The position numbers and the translations under genes were made by a program. From NCBI GenBank assembly GCA_002436065.1, contig DIXP01000039.1, positions 1-64,000 on the forward strand: a stretch of DNA of 64,000 nt. Reading direction: 5' to 3'. The stretch is from Chloroflexi bacterium UBA6077. GTDB taxonomy: Bacteria > Chloroflexota > UBA6077. Shown here piece by piece: positions 51,182 to 58,931 of this stretch. Numbering within the stretch: position 1 is the stretch's first letter; each line of letters opens with the position of its first letter. A model generated the notes under the pieces. It saw only the letters and a program-made list of their open reading frames with translations. It ran no database searches and was not told where the DNA came from.

Positions 51182-52246
51182 ATGTCTGAAGTCAGGACCG
51201 ATTTCGGGCCTCCATATTTCAAGGACCTGATGCCGCCAATGATGGTGGAGAACTATGGGAAGTGGGCGTTCCACGAGAACGTTCAGCCCGGTGTTCTGAA
51301 GCACGTTTCCGAGACCGGCGCAGCCGTGTGGTCGGTGCGCGTTGGCTCTCCTCGCCTGCTGGCCATCGACACTATTCGCGAGATGTGCGATCTGGCGGAC
51401 AAGTACTGCGGAGGCCATCTGCGCTTCACCAGCCGCCACAATATCGAGTTCCTGGTCACCGCTGAGTCCAACATCAAGCCCCTGATCGCCGATCTGAAGG
51501 CGAAGGGCTGGCCGGTAGGTGGCACTAACAACGCCATCAGCAACATCGTCCACACCCAGGGGTGGATCCACTGCCACAGCGCCGCCACCGACGCTTCCGC
51601 GCTAGTGAAGTCGATCATGGACGAGATGATCCCCTACTTCGAGAGCGAAAAGCTCCCGGCCAAGCTGCGCATCGCCGTGGCCTGCTGCCTCAACATGTGC
51701 GGCGCTATTCACTGCTCGGACATCGCCCTGGTGGGTATCCACAGGACCCCACCCCAGGTCGACCACGATCGATTGTCCAAGACCTGTGAGATCCCGAACA
51801 TCGTTGCGGCCTGCCCCACGGCAGCCATCCGGCCTGATCCCAAGACCAAGAGCGTCGTGGTCAACGAAGAGAAGTGCATGTACTGCGGCAACTGCTTCAC
51901 GGTCTGCCCGTCCATGCCTATCGCAAACCCCAAGAACGACGGTGTGGCGATCTTCGTCGGCGGCAAGGTGTCCAACGCCCGCCATGCCCCGATGTTCTCC
52001 CGCCTGGCCATACCCTACCTGCCCAACAACCCGCCTCGATGGGATGAGACGGTTGCGGCAGTCAAGAACCTGGTCGAGGTCTACGCGGCGAATGCCCAGA
52101 AGGGTGAGCGCTATGGTGAGTGGATCGAGCGGATCGGTTGGGAGAGGTTCTTCTCTCTGACCGGCATCCCCTTCACCGATAAGCACATCGACGACTTCCG
52201 GTTCGCCCCGACGACCTTCAGGACCGCCGCCACCTTCAAGTGGTAG
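51182..52246 (+). CDS. dsrB: Dissimilatory sulfite reductase beta subunit DsrB
   Basis: 354 residues. Conserved blocks: DFGPPYFKDLMPPMMVENYG, SRHNIEFLV, NIVHTQGWIHCHSAATDAS and the cluster/siroheme region VACCLNMCGAIHCSDIALVG. The ferredoxin domain has AACPTAAI and EEKCMYCGNCFTVCPSMP. It pairs with DsrA as alpha2beta2. The 99-base gap after dsrA is short enough for one transcript. Reductive rather than oxidative use is suggested by the dsrD gene that follows and by the absence of dsrEFH. Confidence 0.96.
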   Translation: MSEVRTDFGPPYFKDLMPPMMVENYGKWAFHENVQPGVLKHVSETGAAVWSVRVGSPRLLAIDTIREMCDLADKYCGGHLRFTSRHNIEFLVTAESNIKPLIADLKAKGWPVGGTNNAISNIVHTQGWIHCHSAATDASALVKSIMDEMIPYFESEKLPAKLRIAVACCLNMCGAIHCSDIALVGIHRTPPQVDHDRLSKTCEIPNIVAACPTAAIRPDPKTKSVVVNEEKCMYCGNCFTVCPSMPIANPKNDGVAIFVGGKVSNARHAPMFSRLAIPYLPNNPPRWDETVAAVKNLVEVYAANAQKGERYGEWIERIGWERFFSLTGIPFTDKHIDDFRFAPTTFRTAATFKW

Positions 52247-52265
52247 GCTAGAGAGGAATAGTACC

Positions 52266-52457
52266 TTGAGCGATGAGTTGAGAGAAAAGGTGTTGGCCTA
52301 TCTGGGTAAGGTCGACAAAGCTAAGAATAGAGAAGTCGCCACTGCCCTGGGTGCGGTCAAGAAGGAAGTGGACCAGGTGATCAACGAACTGGCGAAAGAG
52401 GACAAGATAGAGTTCCTCTATCTGGGTACCTCCTACGTCAAGCTCAAGGGCAAGTAG
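52266..52457 (+). CDS. dsrD: DsrD
   Basis: 63 residues from TTG 52266 with AGAGGAAT upstream. The small winged-helix protein reads LREKVLAYLGKVDKAKNREV, ATALGAVKKEVDQVINELAK, EDKIEFLYLGTSYVKLKGK. DsrD is found almost only in organisms using DsrAB reductively and has been proposed to activate sulfite reductase. Its position 19 bases after dsrB is canonical and is the main argument in this window for sulfite/sulfate reduction. Confidence 0.93.
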   Translation: MSDELREKVLAYLGKVDKAKNREVATALGAVKKEVDQVINELAKEDKIEFLYLGTSYVKLKGK

Positions 52458-52471
52458 CAGGCGCGACCAGT

Positions 52472-52533
52472 GACCCACGGAGACACAGGGACGATGGCGT
52501 CTACACTCCGTTCTCTCTGTGTCTCCGTGGGTC
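52472..52533. repeat. Perfect 17-bp inverted repeat after dsrD
   Basis: GACCCACGGAGACACAG (52472-52488) is exactly mirrored at 52517-52533. It is of the same GAGACAC type as 20726-20788. It could end or process the dsrABD transcript. Confidence 0.75.
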
Positions 52534-52556
52534 CTGTCAACTCGTTGGCATCCCTC

Positions 52557-52603
52557 GGGGCAGCGCCAATTGGCTGCCCTGAGCAGCCAATTGGCGCTGC
52601 CCC
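52557..52603. repeat. Perfect 21-bp hairpin before the RsbRD-domain gene
   Basis: 52557-52577 (GGGGCAGCGCCAATTGGCTG, then C) is exactly complementary to 52583-52603 around loop CCTGA. It ends 14 bases before ATG 52618 and has no T run, so transcript processing or stability seems likelier than termination. Confidence 0.8.
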
Positions 52604-52617
52604 TATGAAGGAAATCT

Positions 52618-53187
52618 ATGGCACTGGCAGACCTCCTGGCGGCGCGTCGCGCCGCCATCCTTAAGCGCTGGCATCAGTTGATACTGGAGACCTATCCTCC
52701 GGACACCGCCCGCTTTCTCGATCGTGAGGAGGATAGGTTCCTCAACCCCGTGGGCCACACGATCTCCCAGGAGATCGAAGTCCTGCTCACGGAGATCCTC
52801 CGCGGCATGGACCCGGATAAGGTCTCCCGGTCGTTGGACGGCATCCTGAGGATCAGGGCAGTCCAGGAGTACTCCCCCTCAGCGGCAGTAGCCCCTATCC
52901 TGTTGCTCAAAAAGGCGGTGAGGGAGGAGCTGGCAGCCGAGATACGGCAGCAGGCAATCGGTGGCGAACTGCTGGAGTTCGAGTCGAGGGTTGACAAGTT
53001 GCTCCTTCTGGCCTTCGACAGCTACATGCAGTGCAGGCAGAAGATCTACGAGATCAGGGTCAACGAGGCAAGCAAGCGGTCGACAATCCTGGTGGATAGA
53101 CTCAATCGCGTTCTTGGGAACCAGGAGAGCGATGCGGACCTCGAGGATCCCGACTCAGATCACGTGTCGCGAGGTAGTACTAGATGA
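52618..53187 (+). CDS. RsbRD N-terminal-domain protein of the dsr cluster
   Basis: 189 residues, all-helical: LLAARRAAILKRWHQLILET, YPPDTARFLDREEDRFLNPV, GHTISQEIEVLLTEILRGMD, then FDSYMQCRQKIYEIRVNEA. This matches the RsbRD N-terminal domain, a globin-like four-to-six-helix sensor module. Genes of this type stand next to dsrM in several sulfate reducers. It overlaps dsrM by four bases (ATGA), implying coupled translation. A sensory or assembly role for the DsrMKJOP complex is plausible but unproven. No haem-binding His can be assigned with confidence. Confidence 0.75.
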   Translation: MALADLLAARRAAILKRWHQLILETYPPDTARFLDREEDRFLNPVGHTISQEIEVLLTEILRGMDPDKVSRSLDGILRIRAVQEYSPSAAVAPILLLKKAVREELAAEIRQQAIGGELLEFESRVDKLLLLAFDSYMQCRQKIYEIRVNEASKRSTILVDRLNRVLGNQESDADLEDPDSDHVSRGSTR

Positions 53188-54197
53188 AAGCCCTGTATCC
53201 CTTCCTGGCGGTAGTAGCCCTTGCCCTGATCGCATACATTGGGGTCGGGGTAGCTGGGATGAACGTGCTGTTCGGCGTGGTACTGCCCTACATGGCTCTC
53301 GCCCTCTTCATCGGCGGGTTCGTGTTCAGGGTTGCCCGGTGGGCGAGTTCTCCAGTACCATTCAGGATAACCACCACCTGTGGGCAGCAGAAATCGCTAC
53401 CCTGGATCAAGTCCAGCTACTTCGAGAGCCCTCACAACAACCTCGGAGTCATCGGCAGGATGGCGCTCGAGGTGTTTACCTTCCGCTCGCTGTTCAGGAA
53501 CACCAGGATGGAGCTTCGAGACAAGAAGCTCTTCTACGGCGGTGAGCAACTCCTTTGGGCGGCGGGGCTGGTCTTTCACTACTCCTTCCTGATCGTAGTC
53601 CTCAGGCACTTCCGGTTCTTCACTGAGCCCGTGCCCTTCTTCGTTCCGATCATCCAGGCTGCTGACGGCTTCTTTCAGTTGGGAGTTCCGACCATCTACA
53701 TTACCACCATGGCAATCCTGGCGGCACCGACATACCTGTTCGTTCGGCGGGTGCTCGTCCCTCAGGTGCGCTACATCTCCCTGCCGTCGGACTACTTCCC
53801 GTTGTACTTGATCTTGGGCATCGCGCTGACTGGTGCCCTTATGAGACATATCTACCGGGTAGATGTGGCTGCTGTGAAGGAACTGGCCATGGGGCTGTTC
53901 ACCTTCAATCCCGTGGTCCCCCAGATCGCGCCGCTGTTCTACGTACACATCTTCCTGGTCAGCGTATTGTTGGCCTACTTCCCTTTCAGCAAGCTTATGC
54001 ACTTTGGGGGCATCTTTCTGAGCCCCACGCGGAACCTGGCGAACAACAACCGCATGCGCAGGCACGTCAACCCGTGGAACCACCCGGTCAATGTCCACAC
54101 CTACCAGGAATGGCAGGAGGAGTTCAAGGACAAGTTGGAGGCCGCGGGGATGCCATTGGACGAGGACGTGATCAAGCCTCAGGGCGTGCAGGTGTAG
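53184..54197 (+). CDS. dsrM: DsrM, membrane cytochrome b subunit
   Basis: 337 residues. Five to six membrane segments, beginning with FLAVVALALIAYIGVGVAG and including LLWAAGLVFHYSFLIVVLRH and FYVHIFLVSVLLAYFPFSKL. The histidines in LVFHYSFL, VLRHFRF, MRHIY and FYVHIFL are in the positions that bind two b haems in the NarI-like family. It exchanges electrons between menaquinone and DsrK. The hydrophilic C-terminus (RNLANNNRMRRHVNPWNHPV) is conserved in DsrM. dsrK follows after nine bases. Confidence 0.93.
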   Translation: MKALYPFLAVVALALIAYIGVGVAGMNVLFGVVLPYMALALFIGGFVFRVARWASSPVPFRITTTCGQQKSLPWIKSSYFESPHNNLGVIGRMALEVFTFRSLFRNTRMELRDKKLFYGGEQLLWAAGLVFHYSFLIVVLRHFRFFTEPVPFFVPIIQAADGFFQLGVPTIYITTMAILAAPTYLFVRRVLVPQVRYISLPSDYFPLYLILGIALTGALMRHIYRVDVAAVKELAMGLFTFNPVVPQIAPLFYVHIFLVSVLLAYFPFSKLMHFGGIFLSPTRNLANNNRMRRHVNPWNHPVNVHTYQEWQEEFKDKLEAAGMPLDEDVIKPQGVQV

Positions 54198-54206
54198 GGG
54201 GTATCG

Positions 54207-55829
54207 ATGGCCGAGAAGCATCCCGGACCTGAGAAGCTTATAGAGATTGACCACAGGCCACCCAGCAGAGACTGGATGGACCCGAAGATAGACTTTGCCG
54301 CGCGAAAGGGCAACTGGAGCTTCAGCGCCAGGCCCAAGGCGGTGGAGTACCTCGGCTTGCCCAACCCGCGCCAATGGCAGCCGACAGACGACGACTGGAA
54401 GCTGCCCCCGAACTGGAAGGAGATCATCCTGGAAGGGATGAAGGACCGCCTGGCCAAGTTTCGCTCCTTCCAACTGTACATGGACATCTGCGTGCGCTGT
54501 GGGGCCTGCGCGGATAAGTGCCACTACTTCATCGGCTCGGGCGATCCCAAGAACATGCCGGTCATGCGGGCTGAGCTGATGCGCTCGGTCTACCGCCGCT
54601 ACTTCACCGTCTCGGGCAAGCTGTTCGGTGCCATCGCCGGAGCCAGGGACCTGACCGAGGACGTGATCAAGGAGTGGTTCTACTACTTCTACCAGTGCAC
54701 CGAGTGCCGGCGCTGTTCGGTCTATTGCCCCTATGGCATCGACACGGCCGAGATCACTATGATGGGGCGCGAGCTGCTGAACCTGATAGGCGTCAACATC
54801 AACTGGATCACCGAGCCCGCGGCCAACTGCCAGCGGACCGGCAACCACCTTGGCATCCAGCCCCACACCTTCAAGGACAACATCGAGTTCGCGGCGGACG
54901 ACCTGCACGATATCACCGGAGTCACCGCCGAGATTCCGATCAACAGGAAGGGTGCCGAGGTGCTGTTGGTGGTGCCATCGGCAGACTACTTCGGCAACCC
55001 CCACTACTTCACCTTCCTGGGATACGCAGCCATTCTCCACGAGATAGGGCTCGACTACACCATGAGCGCTTACGCCTCAGAGGGTGGCAACTTCGGCCTC
55101 TTCTCCTCTCATGAGCTGATGAAGCGGTTGAACTACAAGATCTACGCTGAGGCCAAGAGGTTGGGGGTCAAGTGGATCCTGGGCGGAGAATGCGGCCACA
55201 TGTGGCGGGTGCTCCATCAGTACATGGACACCATGAACGGCCCAGCGGACAACCTGGAGGCCCCCGTCTCGCCCATCACGGGAACCCGGTTCGAGAACGC
55301 CAAGAGCACCAAGATGGTCCACATCAGCGAGTTCACGGCGGACCTGATCAAGAACGGCAAGCTGAAGCTGGACCCCAGCCGCAACGACAAGTGGCGAGTC
55401 ACCCTGCACGACTCCTGTAACCTGTCTCGGGCCATGGGTCTGATAGAGGAGCCTCGCTACCTGCTGCGGGCAAGCTGCAACCACTTCCACGAGATGCCCG
55501 ATCAAACCATCCGGGAGCGGACCTTCTGCTGCGGCAGCGGCTCGGGCGTGGGCACCGACGAGAACCTGGAGATGAGGTTGCGGGGTGGCCTACCGAGGGC
55601 CAATGCCGTGAAGTACGTGCAGGAGAAGCACGGTGTGAACGTCCTGGCCTGCATGTGCGCCATCGATAAGGCTACCCTGCCAGGCCTGCTGGAGTACTGG
55701 GTGCCGGGTGTGGATGTGGCCGGTGTCCACGAGTTCGTGGGGAATGCGCTAGTGATGAAGGGGGAGAAGGAGAGGACTACCGACCTTCGTGGTGACCCCC
55801 TCCCCAACTGTGAGGAGGTGGCCTCCTGA
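54207..55829 (+). CDS. dsrK: DsrK, HdrD-like iron-sulfur subunit
   Basis: 540 residues, cytoplasmic. Two [4Fe-4S] ferredoxin motifs are at CVRCGACADKCHYFIGSG and CTECRRCSVYCPYGID. The CCG-type domain that holds the special catalytic cluster has GGECGHMW, LHDSCNLSRAM and FCCGSGSGVGTDENLEMR. In the current model DsrK reduces the trisulfide of DsrC, completing sulfite reduction to sulfide. Its stop overlaps the dsrJ start (TGATG). Length and motif order are typical. Confidence 0.94.
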   Translation: MAEKHPGPEKLIEIDHRPPSRDWMDPKIDFAARKGNWSFSARPKAVEYLGLPNPRQWQPTDDDWKLPPNWKEIILEGMKDRLAKFRSFQLYMDICVRCGACADKCHYFIGSGDPKNMPVMRAELMRSVYRRYFTVSGKLFGAIAGARDLTEDVIKEWFYYFYQCTECRRCSVYCPYGIDTAEITMMGRELLNLIGVNINWITEPAANCQRTGNHLGIQPHTFKDNIEFAADDLHDITGVTAEIPINRKGAEVLLVVPSADYFGNPHYFTFLGYAAILHEIGLDYTMSAYASEGGNFGLFSSHELMKRLNYKIYAEAKRLGVKWILGGECGHMWRVLHQYMDTMNGPADNLEAPVSPITGTRFENAKSTKMVHISEFTADLIKNGKLKLDPSRNDKWRVTLHDSCNLSRAMGLIEEPRYLLRASCNHFHEMPDQTIRERTFCCGSGSGVGTDENLEMRLRGGLPRANAVKYVQEKHGVNVLACMCAIDKATLPGLLEYWVPGVDVAGVHEFVGNALVMKGEKERTTDLRGDPLPNCEEVAS

Positions 55830-56212
55830 TGTACGACGTTGGAAAGATCGTTCCTGGACTGGCTGTCTTCGCGCTGCTGTTTCTGTCGCCTCTGCTGTAC
55901 AACGCTGCAAGTGGCAAGGCCGCGACTCTGCCGACAGTGCAGACCCCTTCCGGTACGCAGTGCATCGAGTCCGCGGAGTACATGAGGGCGTCCCACATGG
56001 ACATGCTGGAGTCCTGGAGGGAGCAGGTGGTGCGAGATGGCAAGCACACCTACACCGCCAGCGACGGCAAGCAGTACGACATGAGCCTGGTCGGCACCTG
56101 CATGAGCTGCCACACCGATAAGGAGCAGTTCTGCGGAACGTGCCATAGCTACGCCGGGGTTGATCCGAACTGCTGGACCTGCCATGTAGCCCCGGAGGTG
56201 ACGAAGAAGTGA
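55829..56212 (+). CDS. dsrJ: DsrJ, triheme cytochrome c
   Basis: 127 residues. An N-terminal hydrophobic segment (IVPGLAVFALLFLSPLLYNA) serves as anchor or signal, and three haem-c motifs lie close together near the end: CMSCH, CGTCH and CWTCH. The protein is periplasmic and gives the DsrMKJOP complex its extracytoplasmic electron site. The isolated Cys in GTQCIESAEYMR near residue 48 fits the unusual His/Cys haem ligand reported for DsrJ. Stop and dsrO start overlap by four bases. Confidence 0.93.
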   Translation: MYDVGKIVPGLAVFALLFLSPLLYNAASGKAATLPTVQTPSGTQCIESAEYMRASHMDMLESWREQVVRDGKHTYTASDGKQYDMSLVGTCMSCHTDKEQFCGTCHSYAGVDPNCWTCHVAPEVTKK

Positions 56213-57000
56213 AGACCGATAGAAGAGCTTTCCTGAAGGTTTGCGGTCTCGCCGCCCTCGGGCTCGGTTTGAAGCCTGCGGTGGACGTGTTTGCCCGCGA
56301 AGAGAACGGCCTTCTCCTGCCGCAAGCCAAGACTAGCACCGGAAAGGCGGCCCTCACTGCAAAGAAGTGGGCCATGGTGGTGGACACCACCAAGTGTGAT
56401 GGCTGCAACGCCTGCCAGGTCGCGTGTCACGCGGCCCACAATGTTCCCCACTTCGAGGAAGAGAAGATCGAGGTGAAGTGGATCTGGACGGAGAAGGGCG
56501 AGCGCATCTTCTTCGAGCAGACGGCGGAGGCCGGGGCGGCCAAGTTGAGGCAGTTACCTCTCCCTGTGCTGTGCAACCAATGCGACAATCCGCCCTGTGT
56601 GAAGGTTTGCCCCACTCAGGCCACCTTCAAGCGGGAAGACGGCATCGTGATGATGGACTCCCATCGCTGCATAGGCTGCCGCTACTGCATGGTGGCCTGC
56701 CCGTATGGTGCCAGGAGCTTCAATGCCGTGGATCCGCGCCACGGACTCGACATGGCTAAGGCCAATCCGGATTTTCCGACCAGGACGCGCGGCGTCGTGG
56801 AGAAGTGCAACTTCTGCGTGGACAGGCTGGCCAAGGGGAACGCCCCCGCGTGTGTGGAGGCTTGCCCCAAGAAGGCATTGCTGTTCGGTGACGTGGAGGA
56901 TCCCAACTCCGAGGTGAGGAAGGTTCTCAACTCGCGCTTCACCATCCGGCGCAGGCCATCCCTTGGCACAGGGCCTCAGATCCATTACGTAGTCGGATAG
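56209..57000 (+). CDS. dsrO: DsrO, periplasmic ferredoxin-like subunit
   Basis: 263 residues from GTG 56209. The N-terminus TDRRAFLKVCGLAALGLG is a twin-arginine export signal. Four cluster motifs of the DMSO-reductase beta-subunit type follow: CDGCNACQVACHAAH, LCNQCDNPPCVKVCP, HRCIGCRYCMVACPYG and KCNFCVDRLA...CVEACP. It connects DsrJ to the membrane protein DsrP outside the cytoplasm. Sixteen cysteines are in place for up to four [4Fe-4S] clusters. Twelve bases separate it from dsrP. Confidence 0.93.
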   Translation: MKTDRRAFLKVCGLAALGLGLKPAVDVFAREENGLLLPQAKTSTGKAALTAKKWAMVVDTTKCDGCNACQVACHAAHNVPHFEEEKIEVKWIWTEKGERIFFEQTAEAGAAKLRQLPLPVLCNQCDNPPCVKVCPTQATFKREDGIVMMDSHRCIGCRYCMVACPYGARSFNAVDPRHGLDMAKANPDFPTRTRGVVEKCNFCVDRLAKGNAPACVEACPKKALLFGDVEDPNSEVRKVLNSRFTIRRRPSLGTGPQIHYVVG

Positions 57001-57012
57001 GGCGAGGTAAAG

Positions 57013-58170
57013 ATGCTAGAGAAAGTATTGAAAGGGAGCCCGACCTACTGGGCCTGGCTGCTGTTTCTAACGGCCCTCTCCGGGGTCGGAGTGGCCTTCT
57101 TCATCTGGCAGATGGTCACGGGCACGGAGTACTCCGGACTGAGCAGGGACGTGGCGTGGGGCTTCTTCATCGCCAACTACACATTCATGGTCGGTGTGGC
57201 GGCTTCCGCCGTCATGGTGGTGATACCCTACTACCTTCACAACCAGAAGGAGTTTGGGAAGCTCATAGCTTTGGGTGAGTTCCTGGCCGTGGGGGCTATC
57301 CTCGCTGTGCTGCTGTTCATCACCGTGGACATCGGACAGCCAGGCAGGATGTTCAACATCCTGCTGTACCCGACGCCCAACTCTCCGTTCTTCTGGAACA
57401 CCGTCCTGCTGCCCGGCTACGCGCTGCTGAACCTGGTGATCTCCTGGTTCACCCTGGATGCTGCGTACCGCGGAATGCCGATGCCAAGGTGGGTCTGGTG
57501 GCTGATCTTGCTATCCATCCCGTGGGCCATCAGTATCCACACCATGACCTCCTTCGTGTATAGCGGCCTGGTGGCGAGGCCCTTCTGGAACTCTGCCGTC
57601 CTTACGCCTCGCTTCCTCGCCTCGGCCTTTGCCTCCGGCCCTGCGCTGCTGATCCTGCTGGGGCTGGCGGTTCGGCGCTTCACGAAGTACGATCCGGGCC
57701 TAGGTGCCCTTGGGAAGCTGTCGTTGGTGGTCACCTATGCCATGATCATCAACCTTTTCCTGATCCTGACAGAGCTGTTCGTGGTACTGTTTGGACAGGT
57801 TCCGGGCCACACGGCGCACTTCCAGTACCTCTACTTCGGTCTGGAAGGCCATGGTGTCCTGGTTCCCTGGATGTGGGCTTCCGCGATCCTGGGCGTCGCG
57901 GGGGTGGGCCTGCTGATCAACCCCGATATCCGGCGTAACCCCACCTGGTTGGGGCTTGCCTGTGCGGCAGTGTACCTAGCCACCTGGATCGACAAGGGGT
58001 TGGGGTTGGTGGTGGGCGGCTTCGTGCCTACCCCACTGGAGCACATCACGGAGTACTTCCCGACCATCGGTGAGTTCGTCATGGCCGCTGCCATCTACGC
58101 CCTTTCGCTTCTGGTGGTTACGCTGCTGTACAAGATCGTCATAGGCACCAAAGAGGAGTTGGTGGCCTGA
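57013..58170 (+). CDS. dsrP: DsrP, NrfD-like membrane subunit
   Basis: 385 residues with about ten membrane segments, from YWAWLLFLTALSGVGVAFFI to AAAIYALSLLVVTLLYKIVI. NrfD-family marks include FFIANYTFMVGVAASAVMVV, LLFITVDIGQPGRMFNILL and FWNTVLLPGYALLNLV. It is the second quinone-interacting membrane subunit of DsrMKJOP and takes electrons via DsrO. GAGGTAAAG precedes ATG 57013. It closes the dsrMKJOP set; dsrC follows after 172 bases. Confidence 0.94.
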   Translation: MLEKVLKGSPTYWAWLLFLTALSGVGVAFFIWQMVTGTEYSGLSRDVAWGFFIANYTFMVGVAASAVMVVIPYYLHNQKEFGKLIALGEFLAVGAILAVLLFITVDIGQPGRMFNILLYPTPNSPFFWNTVLLPGYALLNLVISWFTLDAAYRGMPMPRWVWWLILLSIPWAISIHTMTSFVYSGLVARPFWNSAVLTPRFLASAFASGPALLILLGLAVRRFTKYDPGLGALGKLSLVVTYAMIINLFLILTELFVVLFGQVPGHTAHFQYLYFGLEGHGVLVPWMWASAILGVAGVGLLINPDIRRNPTWLGLACAAVYLATWIDKGLGLVVGGFVPTPLEHITEYFPTIGEFVMAAAIYALSLLVVTLLYKIVIGTKEELVA

Positions 58171-58342
58171 CACGCGAAATTGTTTCACGGGTTCAGGACT
58201 TGACGGCGAGGGTCGTCTCGGGGGATGATGGGGGTGGGCATGTACGGGCTGTCGAGGGCCCAGGATGGCCTCTATGCAGTCTGTGTGTCGACAGCGTTGG
58301 GTCGCAGTAGACTTCAGGAAACAAACGGGAGGTTGAGAAAGA

Positions 58343-58660
58343 ATGCCGGCAATTACGCTGAAGGGCCAGGAGTTCATAGTCGACGAAGATGGGTTCCTTG
58401 AGGACCCCAGTATTTGGAGCGAGCAGGTCGCCGACTGCTTCGCGGAGACCGAAGGGATCAGCGAACTCACCGATGAGCACTGGAAGGTCATCAACTACCT
58501 GAACGGCTACTACAAGCAGTTCGGTATTGCCCCCATGGTCCGCAAGCTTTGCAAGGATACAGGGTACGACCTGAAGAAGATCTACGAGCTGTTCCCCTCG
58601 GGCCCTGCTAAGGGCGCCTGCAAGCTGGCCGGCCTACCCAAGCCTACCGGCTGCGTCTAG
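58343..58660 (+). CDS. dsrC: DsrC, sulfur-carrying substrate of DsrAB
   Basis: 105 residues. The C-terminal arm KGACKLAGLPKPTGC-V has both functional cysteines, C93 and the penultimate C104, eleven positions apart as in true DsrC; TusE-type paralogues lack the first. The core has FIVDEDGFLEDPSIW and YYKQFGIAPMVRKLCKDTG. DsrAB loads sulfur between the two thiols as a trisulfide, which DsrK then reduces. GGGAGG lies 13 bases before ATG 58343. Confidence 0.96.
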   Translation: MPAITLKGQEFIVDEDGFLEDPSIWSEQVADCFAETEGISELTDEHWKVINYLNGYYKQFGIAPMVRKLCKDTGYDLKKIYELFPSGPAKGACKLAGLPKPTGCV

Positions 58661-58681
58661 AAACTAGGAGACCAAACGAGC

Positions 58682-58867
58682 ATGTACATTGTAAGCGTCG
58701 ATGAAGCGAAGTGCGATGGGGCAGGGGAGTGCGTGGACACCTGCCCGGCTGCGGTCCTGGAGGTCCAGGAAGGCAAGGCATTGGCTGTGAACCCGGACGA
58801 GTGCCTGGGCTGCGAGAGCTGCGTCAGTGTCTGCCCGACCGGTGCCATCACCGTCACAGAGATGTAG
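58682..58867 (+). CDS. Small 2[4Fe-4S] ferredoxin
   Basis: 61 residues with two cluster motifs, CDGAGECVDTCPAAV and CLGCESCVSVCPTGA. The first motif has C-x4-G-E-C spacing (CDGAGEC), slightly longer than the classic CxxCxxC; its cluster may be unusual or a [3Fe-4S]. It follows dsrC after 21 bases and precedes a strong terminator, so it belongs to the dsr transcript and may supply electrons to DsrAB. Confidence 0.9.
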   Translation: MYIVSVDEAKCDGAGECVDTCPAAVLEVQEGKALAVNPDECLGCESCVSVCPTGAITVTEM

Positions 58868-58872
58868 TCCCA

Positions 58873-58920
58873 CAAAGAGAAAGGGGGGGGTGGCAGTTGC
58901 CACCCCCCCCTTTCTCTTTG
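58873..58920. terminator. Perfect 23-bp bidirectional terminator
   Basis: 58873-58895 is exactly complementary to 58898-58920. The stem has a poly-A/G left side and a poly-C/T right side (CCCCCCCCTTTCTCTTTG end), so it carries a T-rich tail in both directions. It separates the converging dsr operon and the second dsrMK-like pair. Confidence 0.92.
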
Positions 58921-58931
58921 TCTCCAAACCT

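Noticed and set aside
53397..55040. 547-codon open frame on the minus strand
   Set aside because: Antisense to dsrM and dsrK, whose motifs and overlaps are fully coherent; Val/Asp/His-rich shadow frame.
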